Origin: Pseudevernia furfuracea
Taxonomy: Eukaryota; Ascomycota; Lecanoromycetes; Lecanorales; Parmeliaceae
Assembly (NCBI GenBank): GCA_022315425.1
Contig: JAIUPT010000013.1
Span: 124,001-188,000, forward strand
Direction: 5' to 3'
Length of the DNA stretch: 64,000 nt
Shown here: positions 10,717-21,869 of the stretch, piece after piece
Position numbering within the stretch: position 1 is the stretch's first letter
How the letters are laid out: the number at the start of each line of letters is the position of its first letter
Made by a program: the position numbers and the translations under genes
The notes under the pieces: generated by a model
What the model saw: the letters and a program-made list of their open reading frames with translations, nothing else
Database searches by the model: none
What the model was told of the DNA's origin: nothing

Positions 10717-13700
10717 CTACCGTCTGAAAGCCGAGACGACGTCTTCACTCCTCCACTCGACCTCGAGACTGCTTTCATACACATCCTTGACCACTTTGTG
10801 GACTCTCTCCAAAATTTGAAGGTATCTGGCCTCACACTCTCTGAAAACTTTGGTGACCAGTTCTCTTGACAATCCAGCAGTGTCGTCACCGTCACCAAAA
10901 TGTTTGTCTACTCTCTTTTTCAAAGTCTCAATACCTCGTTTGATTTCCTTCACGTCGTAGCTAGAGAGGATCTTTTTGAAGGTGGAGCGCGAATGGGAGG
11001 CACGTATGGCTATCGATGTTGGGGAGCCAGGATTATTGCGTATGAGTGACTCGGTAGACTCCAGGAAGTCGAGAAGCTTGCCCAGAGGTCGACGTATAAC
11101 AGCGGCGAGATACAGTTCCATGTGCTCATTCATCTCGGCGCGTGCGCGGAAGTTCCAGTCTTCGAGGACAGGGTTCTTTCGGACGGCTACTTCCTCGATA
11201 TAGTGGTTCATGTTTTCAATGAGGAGGATATGGTAGTTAAGGGCTTCCTTATCCTCAGGATCACCTGCACTCGCAGCTGCTTGCGTTGCCATCGGGCTTT
11301 CCTTTGCAATGAACTTCAAGCTTTCGAACATGGCTTTGTTGATTTTATCGTAGGCATCATTGACCGTGGCGCGTATGGGGAGGTGATCAAGAGAGCGAGT
11401 TGGCGGAAGCATGTTTTCGAGCGCGATGGAAAAGTTGGGGAATGTCTTCATGAATGCGATGACGCCCTTTCGCTTCTTGATTTTGACTTTAGTGTCTTCG
11501 ATACCACGGATTTGTTCATTGATAAAGTGAGCGAACTTATTGACCAGACGGTCGTGGATCTTGGTGACAGCTTGGGTCAGGAACTCCTGATTGGTTTCCT
11601 CGACCTCGAGGAGCTGAGACTCGAGGGCAAAGAGGACGCCGACGCCATTCATAGCATCCTGCTTGATGGTCCAGTCAGCAAGACCCTGCAGCTCAGTCGG
11701 CCAGAACGAATAGATCTCTTCCATGACCCCCGACAAGGTCTTGGCCATGTTACGATCGGGGTCAAAGGGCCTTTTAACCATCAAGTCTCCAGCTCCTCGT
11801 TGTGCGGGGTCGATAGCATGCGCGTCGATAAAATCTTGAGTATCAAGTGACGATGCATGGAAGAGATTGACCACAAAGTTCTGTTCCACAAAGATGACTC
11901 TAGCCATCTCCGTCAAAGCACCCGCAAAGGCTTCGTATGCAGCGACTTTGCCATCTCTTGGCTTGTCGCCACTTGATATTCGATCCCCTGCGCGTACGGT
12001 CTTAGATCTTTTCACCGTCAATTTACGTCCGACCAGGCTCTCATTCTCCTTCTCTTGGGTCGTAAAAAGGACATCCAGCTCATCCCCTATCGGCTTTCTG
12101 GTGGCCCGTTTCCAAGCGGAGATGTTATCCCTGAACTCTTCCTGGTAATGGGTTTTGATTCGGCTTTCGTACATACGCATAAGATCCTCCCACTCAGACG
12201 GCTCCATCTCCCGTGCGAATAGTATCAATGGTGAATACAACCACAACCCTTTCTTTGGCGTATCTCGCAAATGATGGTCGAGCTTAGTAGAATTTGCCGA
12301 CACTTTGTTGTTTCGGATGCTCTCCATAGCATCTTTCGTTTGGTGCTCAACATCTTGGAACATTCTTGACATATGTCGCTTTAGCCGCTGTACAAGGTCG
12401 ACACTCTCCCGGCGGAACGTCTCCTTTTTCTCGCGGACGGCGTGCATGGAGCTGAGCTCGGTGTTTCCATGTCCAGTGCTATTGCTTCGATGCAAGCTGG
12501 CTTGATCAACATTCATTGATTTGCTATCGTTGTGCCGAAGCTTGGGGTCAATGGTCAACATTGCGGCATAAAGTTGTGCAAGAGTGTATTCCACTTCTTG
12601 GACCTCGCGAGTGGTGTTCAAAGAGTTGTTCTTTAGTTTGCTGAGGTCTGAAGTTGATATAGAAATTGTGTCCAGTAGATTCTTCAGCTCGCTTTGGAGG
12701 AGCTTTTGGTTAGCTGTCTGAACCTGCAGGCCCTGTGACTGAGCCTCTATGTATGCGACATCCTCGCTCAATGTCTGCCCATGGTCAGCAGTGCTCTCTA
12801 AAACAGCAAGAGATCTGACATACCCCCAGCTCGACGTTATACAAAGTAAGCAGGTTGTCAAGCTCATCACATTCAGCTATCACTCGGTCCATCATGTCAG
12901 CTACTGCCACAACGCGTTCGTCGTTGTTTTCCACAGCACTCAGCCAGCTGCCAGCCTCCACTCGGGCAATCTCTTTGTGAATGCCCGTTTCAAGCTCCTC
13001 AAATGTCGCCCGTCCGCTTCTGTCTTCTCCCCAACCGAAATCATTGAGTACCTCTTCGATCTCGAAAGTCCGGCCTTCTAATAGGCTGGGACTGATGCCC
13101 AATGTTTTGGCGTATTTAGCGGAGTGGTCAGAACGATGCTTCTTACGACGATCCTCTTGAGCTTTGTCTGCGATTGGTGGCCGCTGTTCGGGTTCTGAAG
13201 CATTCTGCAAGACGGGTTCCGAAGGCTTTTGTGACACAGGCTCTAGAGGCACTGGCGTGACGGTTCTCGCGGGAGACGTGGTGATCTGCACGGTTGGAAC
13301 CTCCTTTTTGACATCGGGCGTCGACGGTCGGTTCTCCCGACTCTGCTTAGGTGTCGCTGGCCTAACGTCATCCTGGCTGATACCCTTGAGAAGTGATGGT
13401 GCTTGAAAAACACCTGTGATCCCATCGCCACTGGCCGTTTTGTCATTGGCTACTTTTTCCGCGCCACCGCCAGCGCGAGGTTTGAAAGCATTGTAGGCGG
13501 TGGCGGCTTTTCGAAATTTTGACGCAACGTCCGTGGTGGACTTCTTCTTTATCATTGGCCCGAGTCCAGGTCGGTGCTCCTCTTCTGTTGGAGTTTCAGG
13601 AGGAGGGGTGGGCGGGAATCCTGTGACAGATGGCTGAGGAGTGGAGATACCGTCATCATTGGCTGCTGGGTCTGGTGATGTGACTTCCTTAGTTGTTGTT

Positions 13701-15308
13701 TGACTATTTTGAGCAACATGGCTCGAAGCAGTTGTTGATCGCGTCTCATTTGGAAAGTGGTCTCCACTCGATTCCGACTGATTCAATGATGGTGGCCCAC
13801 GAGTGCCTAGGCTGGAGCTACTCCTTGGGACTGATAGGTCTCGTATATTGCCATTGCGCAAGTCTTGAGATCCCTTGAAAACTTTTGCTTGGTCAAGAGA
13901 ATTGTCGCTCAAGCCTAGGTTGGAGTTTGGAGCTGTTGCCTGCTTGGCGGGTGTGGGTTCTTTAGCATGTGGTGCTGAAGTCGGAGTATCCTTTACAGCA
14001 GTCACTGGCCTATCTTGTGCTGTTGTCGGGCGTGCAGGAACTGGGGATACCCCCGCTGCATATGTTCCGTTTTGTCCTACCCTCTCATCGCTTGATCGAC
14101 CACTCGACTGCAGTGGAGCGGGTTGAACTTCACGACCACTTTGGAATGAATCTGTACTTTGCCCTGCCGAAGGTCTGCGGAATTTAGGCTGTGAGACAGC
14201 ATTATACAGAGCCGGTGACTCGGATCGTTTGGTCTTGAGTTGATACTGTGATGATTGCGGCGATGGGTCTTGTATAGAGTCAGTAGAGGGGAATGCACCA
14301 GGCATATGGATGCGCTCGTGACTGCCTGCTGACCGCACAGATCGATTTTGCGCAACAGCACTATGAAGCACGCGCTCTTCGGGAGGGCGCTCTTGGGGGG
14401 GGCGCTCTTGAGACGGGAATTCCTGAGATGGGCGTTGCCTCCTTTCTCGGCTAGTTTCTACTGATGGTTCTCGTATCGCCGGAGGCTCTTGACTCGGCAC
14501 TCTGGCACTGCCTCCCGAAGACATATTGGGCCGCGCAGCAGGTGGTACACCATTCTGTGGTCCGGAAACTCCACTCAACTGATCAAGTTCTTGCGAACTG
14601 AAACCAATGAGCTGCGGCAGCTTTCCTCCGGTATACTTCTTGTATATCTTGATGAGGCTGAAGATGAAGAAGTCCTTCTCCTTCGCAGTATTTGCTCTCC
14701 AATAGTATGGCTTCTGTACTGTCACGACGAAACCAGTCGGCCCTGCCCTGGACTTATTCTGCTGCTGCTCAGCAGTCTGCGGGATTGCATTGGTAAAGGA
14801 CTCGATAACGTCCAAGTCATCCAAGACCCAGGTTTTTCCGATCGAGAAACTTCCATTAGCATTCTCCCTCGCTTTGTGCATTCGCACGCGTCCAGACCTC
14901 CTTACAGCGACAATGATCACTCGTGTCTTCTTGTTATCCGATGGAGATTCAAGAGGTGGGGGGCTGGACGGATATGCTGCATCTTCTACAATACGAATGT
15001 GCGTTATGTATGACTCGGATGCTGGAATATTGTCAGTTCAGGGAACAGTTCGTCCACACGCTGAATGGCTGACCCGATCCATCTTCCTCCTTCTTGGCGA
15101 AACAGCTCTCGATGATCCGTTTCTTCTCGTCCTCGAATATCTCCGCCCGGCTCATCTCTGAGCCAGGAGGGTTCCGAGAGTCATTGGCGGAAGCCGAACT
15201 CATTGCACTCATGTTACTGCCGCTGCGATGATCTTGGACCGGTCTCGCACCAGGACCCAACCCATTTTGAAGACCGCGTGGGCGTTGCCCAGCAGTGGTG
15301 ACATTCAT
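10717..15308 (-). CDS. SEC3: exocyst complex subunit Sec3
   Basis: Three exons (15308-15074, 15021-12824, 12774-10717) total 4491 nt, in frame, for 1496 residues. Exon 1 ends with MSRAEIFEDEKKRIIESCF, a start conserved in filamentous-fungal Sec3. Exon 2 continues with SYITHIR, then VIIVAVRRSGRVRMHKA and FSLIKIYKKYTGGKLPQL, the PH-like fold that binds PI(4,5)P2 and Rho GTPases. A Ser/Pro/Gln-rich disordered linker of about 450 residues follows. The C-terminal about 800 residues form the helical Sec3 CATCHR body with a coiled coil starting near the 49-nt second intron. Sec3 marks exocytic sites at the plasma membrane and tethers secretory vesicles. The first intron has an unusual GTCAGC donor, so that splice is less certain. 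It shares a 374-bp divergent promoter with the Srp40 gene. Confidence 0.93.
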
Positions 15309-15682
15309 GGAGGGCAGAGGCTCGCCGCGCGCGGCTCATTGGGAGGGTTTGGATTAAATCGCATGCCACATATAGGCAGGGTTTTCGAAGGTACCTTAGT
15401 AAAAGGTTGCACTGAAGGCGAAACGTTGCCAAGTCATGTACCGGGTCTTTGGAAGGTAAAGTATTAGTAAGGTAAAGGTAAAGGTAAGGTAATTAATTAC
15501 CTTAGTTCCTTCCACACCTCAGGGCCTCAGGGCCAGTCCGCCTCCCACGCTAGCTTTAGCGGGACTTGCCGCCCACGAGCGTGTCTGTCAAGATATTTTT
15601 GGGGGTTTTTGGGGGGGTTTTTTTGCACTCCACAATCTCAATCAGCAATCCTTCCGACGCACAACCTCATTCGACTGTCAAA
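15309..15682. promoter_or_regulatory. divergent promoter of sec3 and SRP40 with 20-bp palindrome
   Basis: The 374 bp between the two start codons hold repeated GGTAAA/AAGGTA units at about 15452-15490 ending in a perfect 20-bp palindrome, TAAGGTAATTAATTACCTTA (15485-15504). A second small AAGGTACCTT palindrome lies near 15389. The dyad symmetry and repeated half-site suggest a homodimeric factor. A G/T-rich run follows near 15600. Confidence 0.6.
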
Positions 15683-17473
15683 ATGGCACCCAGATCAAAG
15701 AAACCGCCTGTGGATATCAAACCAGAGTTTGACCTACCCCCTCCAGGCTCAGAGCCTCCTCGGAAAAAGAAGAAGAAGAAGAATGCACCGGACAAACCAC
15801 AACCCGAATGGATGTTTCCTCTAGGAGAAGAAAATCCAGTCTTACATCCGAAGCCAAAGTCAGAGGCCCATAGACTCAAGGATGAGGAGGAAAGAGACCA
15901 AACTATCAAGTTCATACAATACAAATCAGTCACCGCACCAATCAAGGCTCCGCCTCCAGATCTACTCCTCACCCTTGTGGGGGCATTCTTAAGTTCTTAT
16001 GGCTTCGATTCCACCTCTCGCATTTACACCACTCAACTACAATCAAGAAAGAAACTAGATGCATGGAAGATTGAGCTAGGGGGCAAGCTGCAGAAAGGGT
16101 TCCCAGACCTGGTCAAAATCTTCAAAGAATGGTACAAGGGTCACCAGGAAAAGGCTCGGGTGGGAGAGGCCAGGAGCAGCGACAGTGACGATAGCGACGA
16201 CGTCAAGGCAGTCAAGAAGTCGAAAAAGGCAAAGAAGGCAAAGAAGCAATTGAAAGCCGAAGCTAAGCCCAGTGAAGCTGCAGCGGCCAAAGTCAAAGCG
16301 AAGGACATCACGAGTAGCAGCGGTAGTGAGAGTAGTGAAGAGGGGAGTGACTCGGATGTTGAGATGGAGGATGCGACTCCATCACAGAAGCCCACCAAGA
16401 AATCTAACAAGTCATCGAAAAGAAGTTCATTGCCGCAATCTACGTCAAGCTTAAGCTCGGACAGCGACGCCGACGACGAGAAAAACAATGCTGGCGCACA
16501 GCTTCCTTCACATGTAGCCTCACAGAAGGCGACAGTCAATGGATTGGTGAACAGCCTCAAGCGGAAAGCAAGCCCTAGTAGCTCTTCGAACTCCGAGTCA
16601 CAATCGGATTCCGACACCTCTTCCTCTGCAGGTGTCAAGGCAGTAGCAGTAAAGAAAGAGGCATCCAGCCCTGTGTTCGATGTCATCTCGCAGTCTCAAA
16701 GTAGCGTCCCGGTCTCCAAGCCATCTGCCAGTTCCTCATCTTCTTCAAACCCCTCTTCGTCAGACAGCGAATCTGCTGCCGAACCCTCCAAACCAGCTGC
16801 AGGTTTAACAGCAGTCGCTAAAGCGGAGCCAGAGTCTTCCTCAGATAGTTCGTCATCGAACAGCGAATCTGATGATGAAGCTCCCACAGCAACACTGACC
16901 ACGACAATTACCACGAAAACAGAAGCATCCTCATCATCTTCCTCTTCCGAGTCAATCTCATCGGACAGCGAGTCCTCAGACACCGACTTCTCCAAGCCTC
17001 CGAAGCCAACAGTCTCCAAAACAAACAAGGCCGTGACCACCCAATTCTCAAGCGACTCCAGCGTAACTCTCCAGGCAACCTCCGCGCAGAAACCGTCCGC
17101 AGCGAACACTAGCCTATCCTCCACCTCTTCTTCCGACTCCTCGACCTCAGCCGACCAACAAGCTACCACCACTATTACCACTACGACTGGCAGCACAAAA
17201 CGCAAGCGCTCGTCCTCTCCCACACCTAAAGCCTCCAAGTTCACGAAGAAGCAGGTTACGCCCTTCCGGCGTGTTCCGCAAGACACCCCGGTAGACCCTA
17301 AGATGGCTTCGAATGCGTACCGCTCTTACGACTATGCGGATAGGGCACATCAGGATCTGAGTGTGACGAAGGGAAAGGGCTTCACCAAGGAGAAGAATAA
17401 GAAGAAGAGGGGGAGTTACAGGGGCGGAGCGATTGACGTCAGCGGGGGGAAGGGAATTAAGTTCGAGTATTGA
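15683..17473 (+). CDS. SRP40: nucleolar phosphoprotein Srp40/Nopp140 (LisH + SRP40_C)
   Basis: A single exon of 596 residues from the ATG in a CAAAATGGC context; the upstream part of the frame lacks an ATG. Order of parts: a Lys-rich basic N-terminus; a LisH-type helix pair at about residues 90-125 (LLLTLVGAFLSSYGFDSTSR); a long middle of acidic Ser clusters alternating with Lys/Ala/Pro blocks, typical CK2 substrate repeats; and the C-terminal SRP40 domain with FRRVP, NAYRSYDYADRAHQDL, KGKGFTKEKNKKKRGSYRGG and a final GGKGIKFEY. Nopp140 proteins chaperone box C/D and H/ACA snoRNPs between nucleolus and Cajal bodies. The C-terminal domain is nearly textbook, so identity is secure. Confidence 0.95.
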   Translation: MAPRSKKPPVDIKPEFDLPPPGSEPPRKKKKKKNAPDKPQPEWMFPLGEENPVLHPKPKSEAHRLKDEEERDQTIKFIQYKSVTAPIKAPPPDLLLTLVGAFLSSYGFDSTSRIYTTQLQSRKKLDAWKIELGGKLQKGFPDLVKIFKEWYKGHQEKARVGEARSSDSDDSDDVKAVKKSKKAKKAKKQLKAEAKPSEAAAAKVKAKDITSSSGSESSEEGSDSDVEMEDATPSQKPTKKSNKSSKRSSLPQSTSSLSSDSDADDEKNNAGAQLPSHVASQKATVNGLVNSLKRKASPSSSSNSESQSDSDTSSSAGVKAVAVKKEASSPVFDVISQSQSSVPVSKPSASSSSSSNPSSSDSESAAEPSKPAAGLTAVAKAEPESSSDSSSSNSESDDEAPTATLTTTITTKTEASSSSSSSESISSDSESSDTDFSKPPKPTVSKTNKAVTTQFSSDSSVTLQATSAQKPSAANTSLSSTSSSDSSTSADQQATTTITTTTGSTKRKRSSSPTPKASKFTKKQVTPFRRVPQDTPVDPKMASNAYRSYDYADRAHQDLSVTKGKGFTKEKNKKKRGSYRGGAIDVSGGKGIKFEY

Positions 17474-17827
17474 GATGGAGGGAAGATGATTTTGTGGGGA
17501 AGGTGAAAAGCTTAGGTAGCCCCGAGCGAAATTTCAGTGATGGAAAATGGTAGGGGGGAGTGCCACGCACTTTTGAGATGGCATGAAAGATTACATTGGT
17601 AGTCGATGCATCCCCCGAGACCGTCTTCACGACATTGAAAATCACGGCCAACGGCAAAGACTACCTAGATGGCTCGTTCAGATCGGAATAGAAATCCATG
17701 TTAATATCCGTGTAACGGTGAAAAACAGCTACATACTGGCGTAACTGTCGACAAGAAGAAATCGTTATATCGTCAGGGTATAAGCACTTCACTCACCCGT
17801 CCAAATTTGAACGGTAAATCGCCCCAC
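17474..17827. other. convergent 3' intergenic region
   Basis: 354 bp between two convergent stop codons. No gene seen. Confidence 0.5.
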
Positions 17828-19062
17828 TCACCGCCGACTCCTCTGCCTCTGAATCTCATCCCGAAAAGCGTTGCCCGCACCACCAGCACCGGTCGGACTG
17901 CTGACCGGACTTCCCCACTCCCAATTGTCCTCTGGCGATTCCCCGGTAAGCCCTTTGTTCCTGTCCTTCAGCTCCACCCCGGTAGTCGGTTCGTCATGGA
18001 AGCTCGGATCCCTTCTATGGCCCCTGCCCGCACCCCCACCGACTCTTTGACGAAGGGATTGCCCCGTCCCATATCCCTTGCCTCTCCTTTTGCGGAAGCA
18101 GACAAAGAGCGCTACGGCGATGGCGGCCACGATGAGGAAGACGAGGCCGACGGGCAGGCCGACTTTTTCGCCGAGCTTCTTGCCGCTTGAAGGGGCCGAG
18201 GACGGCTCGGACTGCGTAGAGTCGGAACTGGAGGTGGAGAGCAGGGTGAAGGTGGGGCCGGCGAAGATTTTGGGACCGCTGCTTTCCTGGTCGACTATGA
18301 GGGCGAGGGTGAGGTTGACGGTCGGTTGGCTGCGGAGCCAAGCGGAAGACATGTTGAGGAAGACGGAGCCTTCAAAGTTGGTGGTGTTGAGGGATGCGAG
18401 TATGTCGGCGGTGGCTGGAGAATTGAGGACGGTGGCGTCGACGTTGTAGACTTGTACTGTGTTGTTTGCACCATCTTCGAAGAGGGAGGTATCCCAAGTC
18501 ACTGCGAGATATCAACAACTGCTCTCAACGGGATATTCGAGCGGAAACATACCTTGATACTGGATGTCTGGGTATACTTCTTGACCATCGTACGGCTTGC
18601 AAAACGGATTGGCGATGTATGTGGCACCTTCTGAGTTCGTTGTGGATGTCTTATGGCACATGTTCGGATCATTCGTGCTGTTGAGAGGACTGGATGGGGT
18701 GGTAGCTACCGCAGCAGCAGAAGAGAGGGACGAAGCCTTCACAGTTCCATTCGAAGCTGCTGTTGCATTTTTAGTCGGTTCTGTCGCAGCTGTCGGCGCA
18801 GGCGCAGCAGCTGCGATACTTGATGAAAGGCCAGCAGCATCTGAGTCGCCCGAGTTCTCCGCTGAGAAGTCATCTGCGAAGCGGTTTGTGAGCATCAAGC
18901 GCGTGATTGAAGCAACGACATTCTAGTCAATTGGTACATACCAGCCTGCCGCCGATCGAGCAAAGCTGCAGACGCAATTCTTCCCAACGACAGAGTCATG
19001 TATACACAGAACAGCATTGAGACCCAATTGCCTCGTCCAATCCAATTCCGTCTACCTTCCAT
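17828..19062 (-). CDS. secreted single-span membrane protein, function unknown
   Basis: Three exons (19062-18942, 18873-18553, 18501-17828) total 1116 nt for 371 residues. A signal peptide (VSMLFCVYMTLSLGRIASA) is followed by an Ala/Ser/Thr-rich, O-glycosylation-prone region. Then comes a short conserved-looking module with two Cys (NMCHKT... and ANPFCKPYDGQEVY), YQVTWDT across the second junction, and several N-x-S/T sites. A transmembrane helix (about residues 260-282, VGLVFLIVAAIAVALFVCF) is followed by a basic KRRGKG stop-transfer and a cytoplasmic tail ending RQRSRR. The layout is that of fungal cell-surface proteins with a Ser/Thr-rich ectodomain. A sensor or wall-anchoring role is possible but not shown. 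Confidence 0.82.
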
Positions 19063-20433
19063 GATCTTTGCAGGGGCTTGTCGTACGAACAAGCTGTAGC
19101 GAACGCTGGGGGGGGGAAGTATCGCCTTGGGCTTAATTAAGATGAAGAAGCTCAGGCAATCTGTCTTTAATTCCGGTGAGCAATGTAAGATAGCAGACTC
19201 CTTAAGATAGCGTAGAGCTCCTGTTCTCGAGGAGGCTGGAGGTAGCTTAAGGCAGCTCGGCAGGTAACCGTTGAGCTTCATGCAAGCCAAGCCAACCAAA
19301 CAAGAAAACCGAGGTCCCGCGATAAGATAAAGCAAGTATTAACGGTAAGGCTGATATTTGCCTGTTGAAATAATTCTTCAACGGTTCAACGTGCTCACAT
19401 GAAATTGTTTGGATAGTTCTATAACTGGTCAAGTAAAGCAATTCATAAAGCAAAAGTACTGTGGTCGATGTCGAAGTACGAAAGTTGACAGAAAACACAT
19501 TTTGCCAACCCTCAGTGCAGTTTATTTTGTTACGAGCGCTGTGCATCAATCCAACTCGAAATCGTTGAAAAGTATAATATATACACCGCAAAAGGCCAAG
19601 AGTAAACAGGATTGCTTCCAACGTTTGCTTAAGAAGTTTAGCTCACGAAGATACATAGTGTGTCGCTCTTCGAACGCCCTTTTCCTGTTCAGGTTTTTGT
19701 AGAGTGACAACGCAGCCCCCACGTTTGGCAAGGCCAACTGGGAAGGAGACGTGGGACTTGGAGGACCCCCTCTCAGCTCCGTACGTACTCCCTCCGGCAC
19801 TTCTACTCTGTCCCTGTGGCAAACACAGTAATAAGCCTGCAGGCTCTGTTCCATGGCCATGTCTATATTTTCGGTTTTTGCTAGAGCACTGATATGACTT
19901 ACCCCAACCATTCACCAATCCGTCGTTGCTTTCTTTTTCTTATGCGCTGTTATCATCGTTTCGCGGTTCTTTCAGGCAGAAGGACGCTTGTTCTACGCTT
20001 AAAATGCTCAAGAATGTCCACGACATTGCCAAATAACTCGACTTTATGCTTACACATGTAAAGCCATCTTATATGAACTTTCCCAGCCCGTTTTTCAAAT
20101 TAATTAAAATACCAAATAATATAGAGGTTGTCCTCTTGTCGTATTGGATAAACTCTATGGGCTTTTCAACGTATGAACTACAATGGCAGACAACTTGTCA
20201 TATTAAGCCACTATCGCACAGTATTGTCGAGACTTTGCCCCCGTTCAAAACAGATCCCATCTAATGAAATCGATCCTCGTCTATTCAAAGGCGCGGCTCC
20301 GTCAGCGGATGATCGCCTCTGACAGGGAATGGGGCCACAAGCGACGAAGCAACAGTGCGCAATTGAAGTGCCCTGAGCTTTCATAACGGAGATCTTCTTC
20401 ATACATCACTCTGCTCGCCACTAGGAATAAAGA
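19063..20433. other. intergenic, carries one copy of a repeated element
   Basis: 1.37 kb without a supported gene. Frames near 19546-19918 lack ATG context and domains. It contains copy A of the 54-bp repeat. Confidence 0.45.
19308..19361 (+). repeat. 54-bp repeated element, copy A
   Basis: Matches 21650-21703 at 46 of 54 aligned positions without gaps. The conserved blocks are ACCGAGGTCCCGCGATA, CAAGTAT and TAAGGCTGAT; differences are concentrated in an 8-bp central block. It lies about 250 bp upstream of the minus-strand surface-protein gene. Confidence 0.75.
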
Positions 20434-21076
20434 ATGGAAGTACCCTGTCTCGCGGTGCTGTTTTGCCTCTGTACGTATGCCATCGCAGCAACACCTATCA
20501 GTAACGCGCTATCGTTGGGCCAACTTATTATTGTCAACTCGACAATACAGCTGCACAGCAATACCTCTATCATCCAAAATGATAGGTATGGCAGATCTCA
20601 ACACTCAATTTTCGTACTGACTTTTAGAAAGTCTTCGTCAAGGCCCACCACTCACCTTCCCTCCATACCTACCACCATCGCCCTTCCGCTACCGCATCCC
20701 CGATTGCGATATTCTACTCAAGTTCAAATCCTACCATGTCCTCCCCTTTCTTGACGAGACAAAAGTTGTCGAACTTCTGCAAACGACCCTTACCGAAAGC
20801 ATGGTCTTCCAGCCGCACGTACTCATGCACGGCGGGAGAAAATACCTTTGGGAGAGCGGAGAGGAGGCGGGAGATGTTACTCTTGAAGTGACGCCTAGTA
20901 GATTTCGCCCAGCACTAACGTGGGGATTGTGGACCATTGCGTTGACGGGAGTAGTGGGCTTTGTGGAGGCGTATGCGGGTTTGTTATTTGCATTCGAGAT
21001 TACTTGGAGTCCGCCGGACAGGAGTGAGGAATATTGGGGTGGTGGAGAGCTCGGTTTGTGGCAGGATCGAAGCTGA
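20434..21076 (+). CDS. small secreted or membrane protein, unknown
   Basis: Two exons (20434-20585, 20632-21076) give 198 residues. The N-terminus MEVPCLAVLFCLCTYAIAA is a clear signal peptide, followed by N-glycosylation sites (NST, NTS). The second exon encodes a Pro-rich then mixed region with two possible extended hydrophobic stretches near residues 158-180 (LTWGLWTIALTGVVGFVEAYAGLL). The 46-nt intron is inferred because reading through shifts into a short frame; it uses a GTATGG donor and an AAG acceptor 4 nt past a TAG that would give the wrong frame. No domain is recognised. Confidence 0.55.
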
Positions 21077-21869
21077 TTTTTTATGGAACTATGGGTTTTG
21101 AGTATTCCGGCCCTTAAATTTCTATCATGCCAGGACACATGTCCGGGTCGTATTTTGCGCTATCTTTCGGACGACGGAGAATGCTGCTGCTAGTGTCATG
21201 ACTCCTCTCGAGGATCTAGCGTATTGCTCCGGATGTATTGACATTCTTTTTCAACGAGATCGTCTTGATAGTCAATGCTCCAAGATTCTTCGCGGAGACA
21301 TGCAACATCTAGAAAAGTGCGGAGCCTCTTTTTTTGCTCACACAAACCTAAAAGGTGTCACTCTTCTGCGCTCCTTTTCGAACATCAGACAAATCAACAT
21401 ACTCGAGCCCTGGAAGATGGCGGACTGTGCTGGTTTCAGGAACCTTGATTCTCAATCATTCAGAACACGATTCGTTTGAAGAGATGTCTCCCGCTGAGGT
21501 AATCATTACCGCGACGTACGCCTGTCTAGTCCTCGTCATTTACCACTGAAAATCTTGGTATACTCAGCTCGCTCAGATGAACGTCTGAAAAGTGAAAAAG
21601 CTTGTAGGCGCCCTCGGCGCCAAGCCATCGAGCCACGCTCGCCAAGAACACCGAGGTCCCGCGATACTACCAGGCAAGTATAAGCGGTAAGGCTGATCTT
21701 TGCGATTTCGCGACTCGAACGGTAAAGGTGTCGAACTTTCTCCGTCGCCTCTATCTCTCTGCAACGTCTCTTCATCTGTTCCTCTCCTTTCCTCACCGCC
21801 GCCAGCATCTTCCTGCCATCTCACAACCCGGTCTCACACAGATTGCCTCAAAGAAGGAAGACCGCAAAG
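21077..21869. other. intergenic and promoter of the ER thioredoxin-like gene
   Basis: About 0.8 kb. A 93-codon frame at 21198-21479 has no support. It contains copy B of the 54-bp repeat and pyrimidine-rich sequence before the next start codon. Confidence 0.45.
21650..21703 (+). repeat. 54-bp repeated element, copy B
   Basis: Second copy of the element at 19308-19361, in the same orientation, ending about 165 bp before the ATG at 21870. Preceded by a GC-rich GGCGCC...GGCGCC dyad at about 21607-21621. Confidence 0.75.

Noticed and set aside
16141..17286. Long antisense frames opposite the Srp40 gene
   Set aside because: Composition mirrors the Ser-rich repeats on the coding strand.
19546..19918. 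Two overlapping minus-strand frames of 90-120 codons
   Set aside because: Mutually exclusive frames without motif or splice support.
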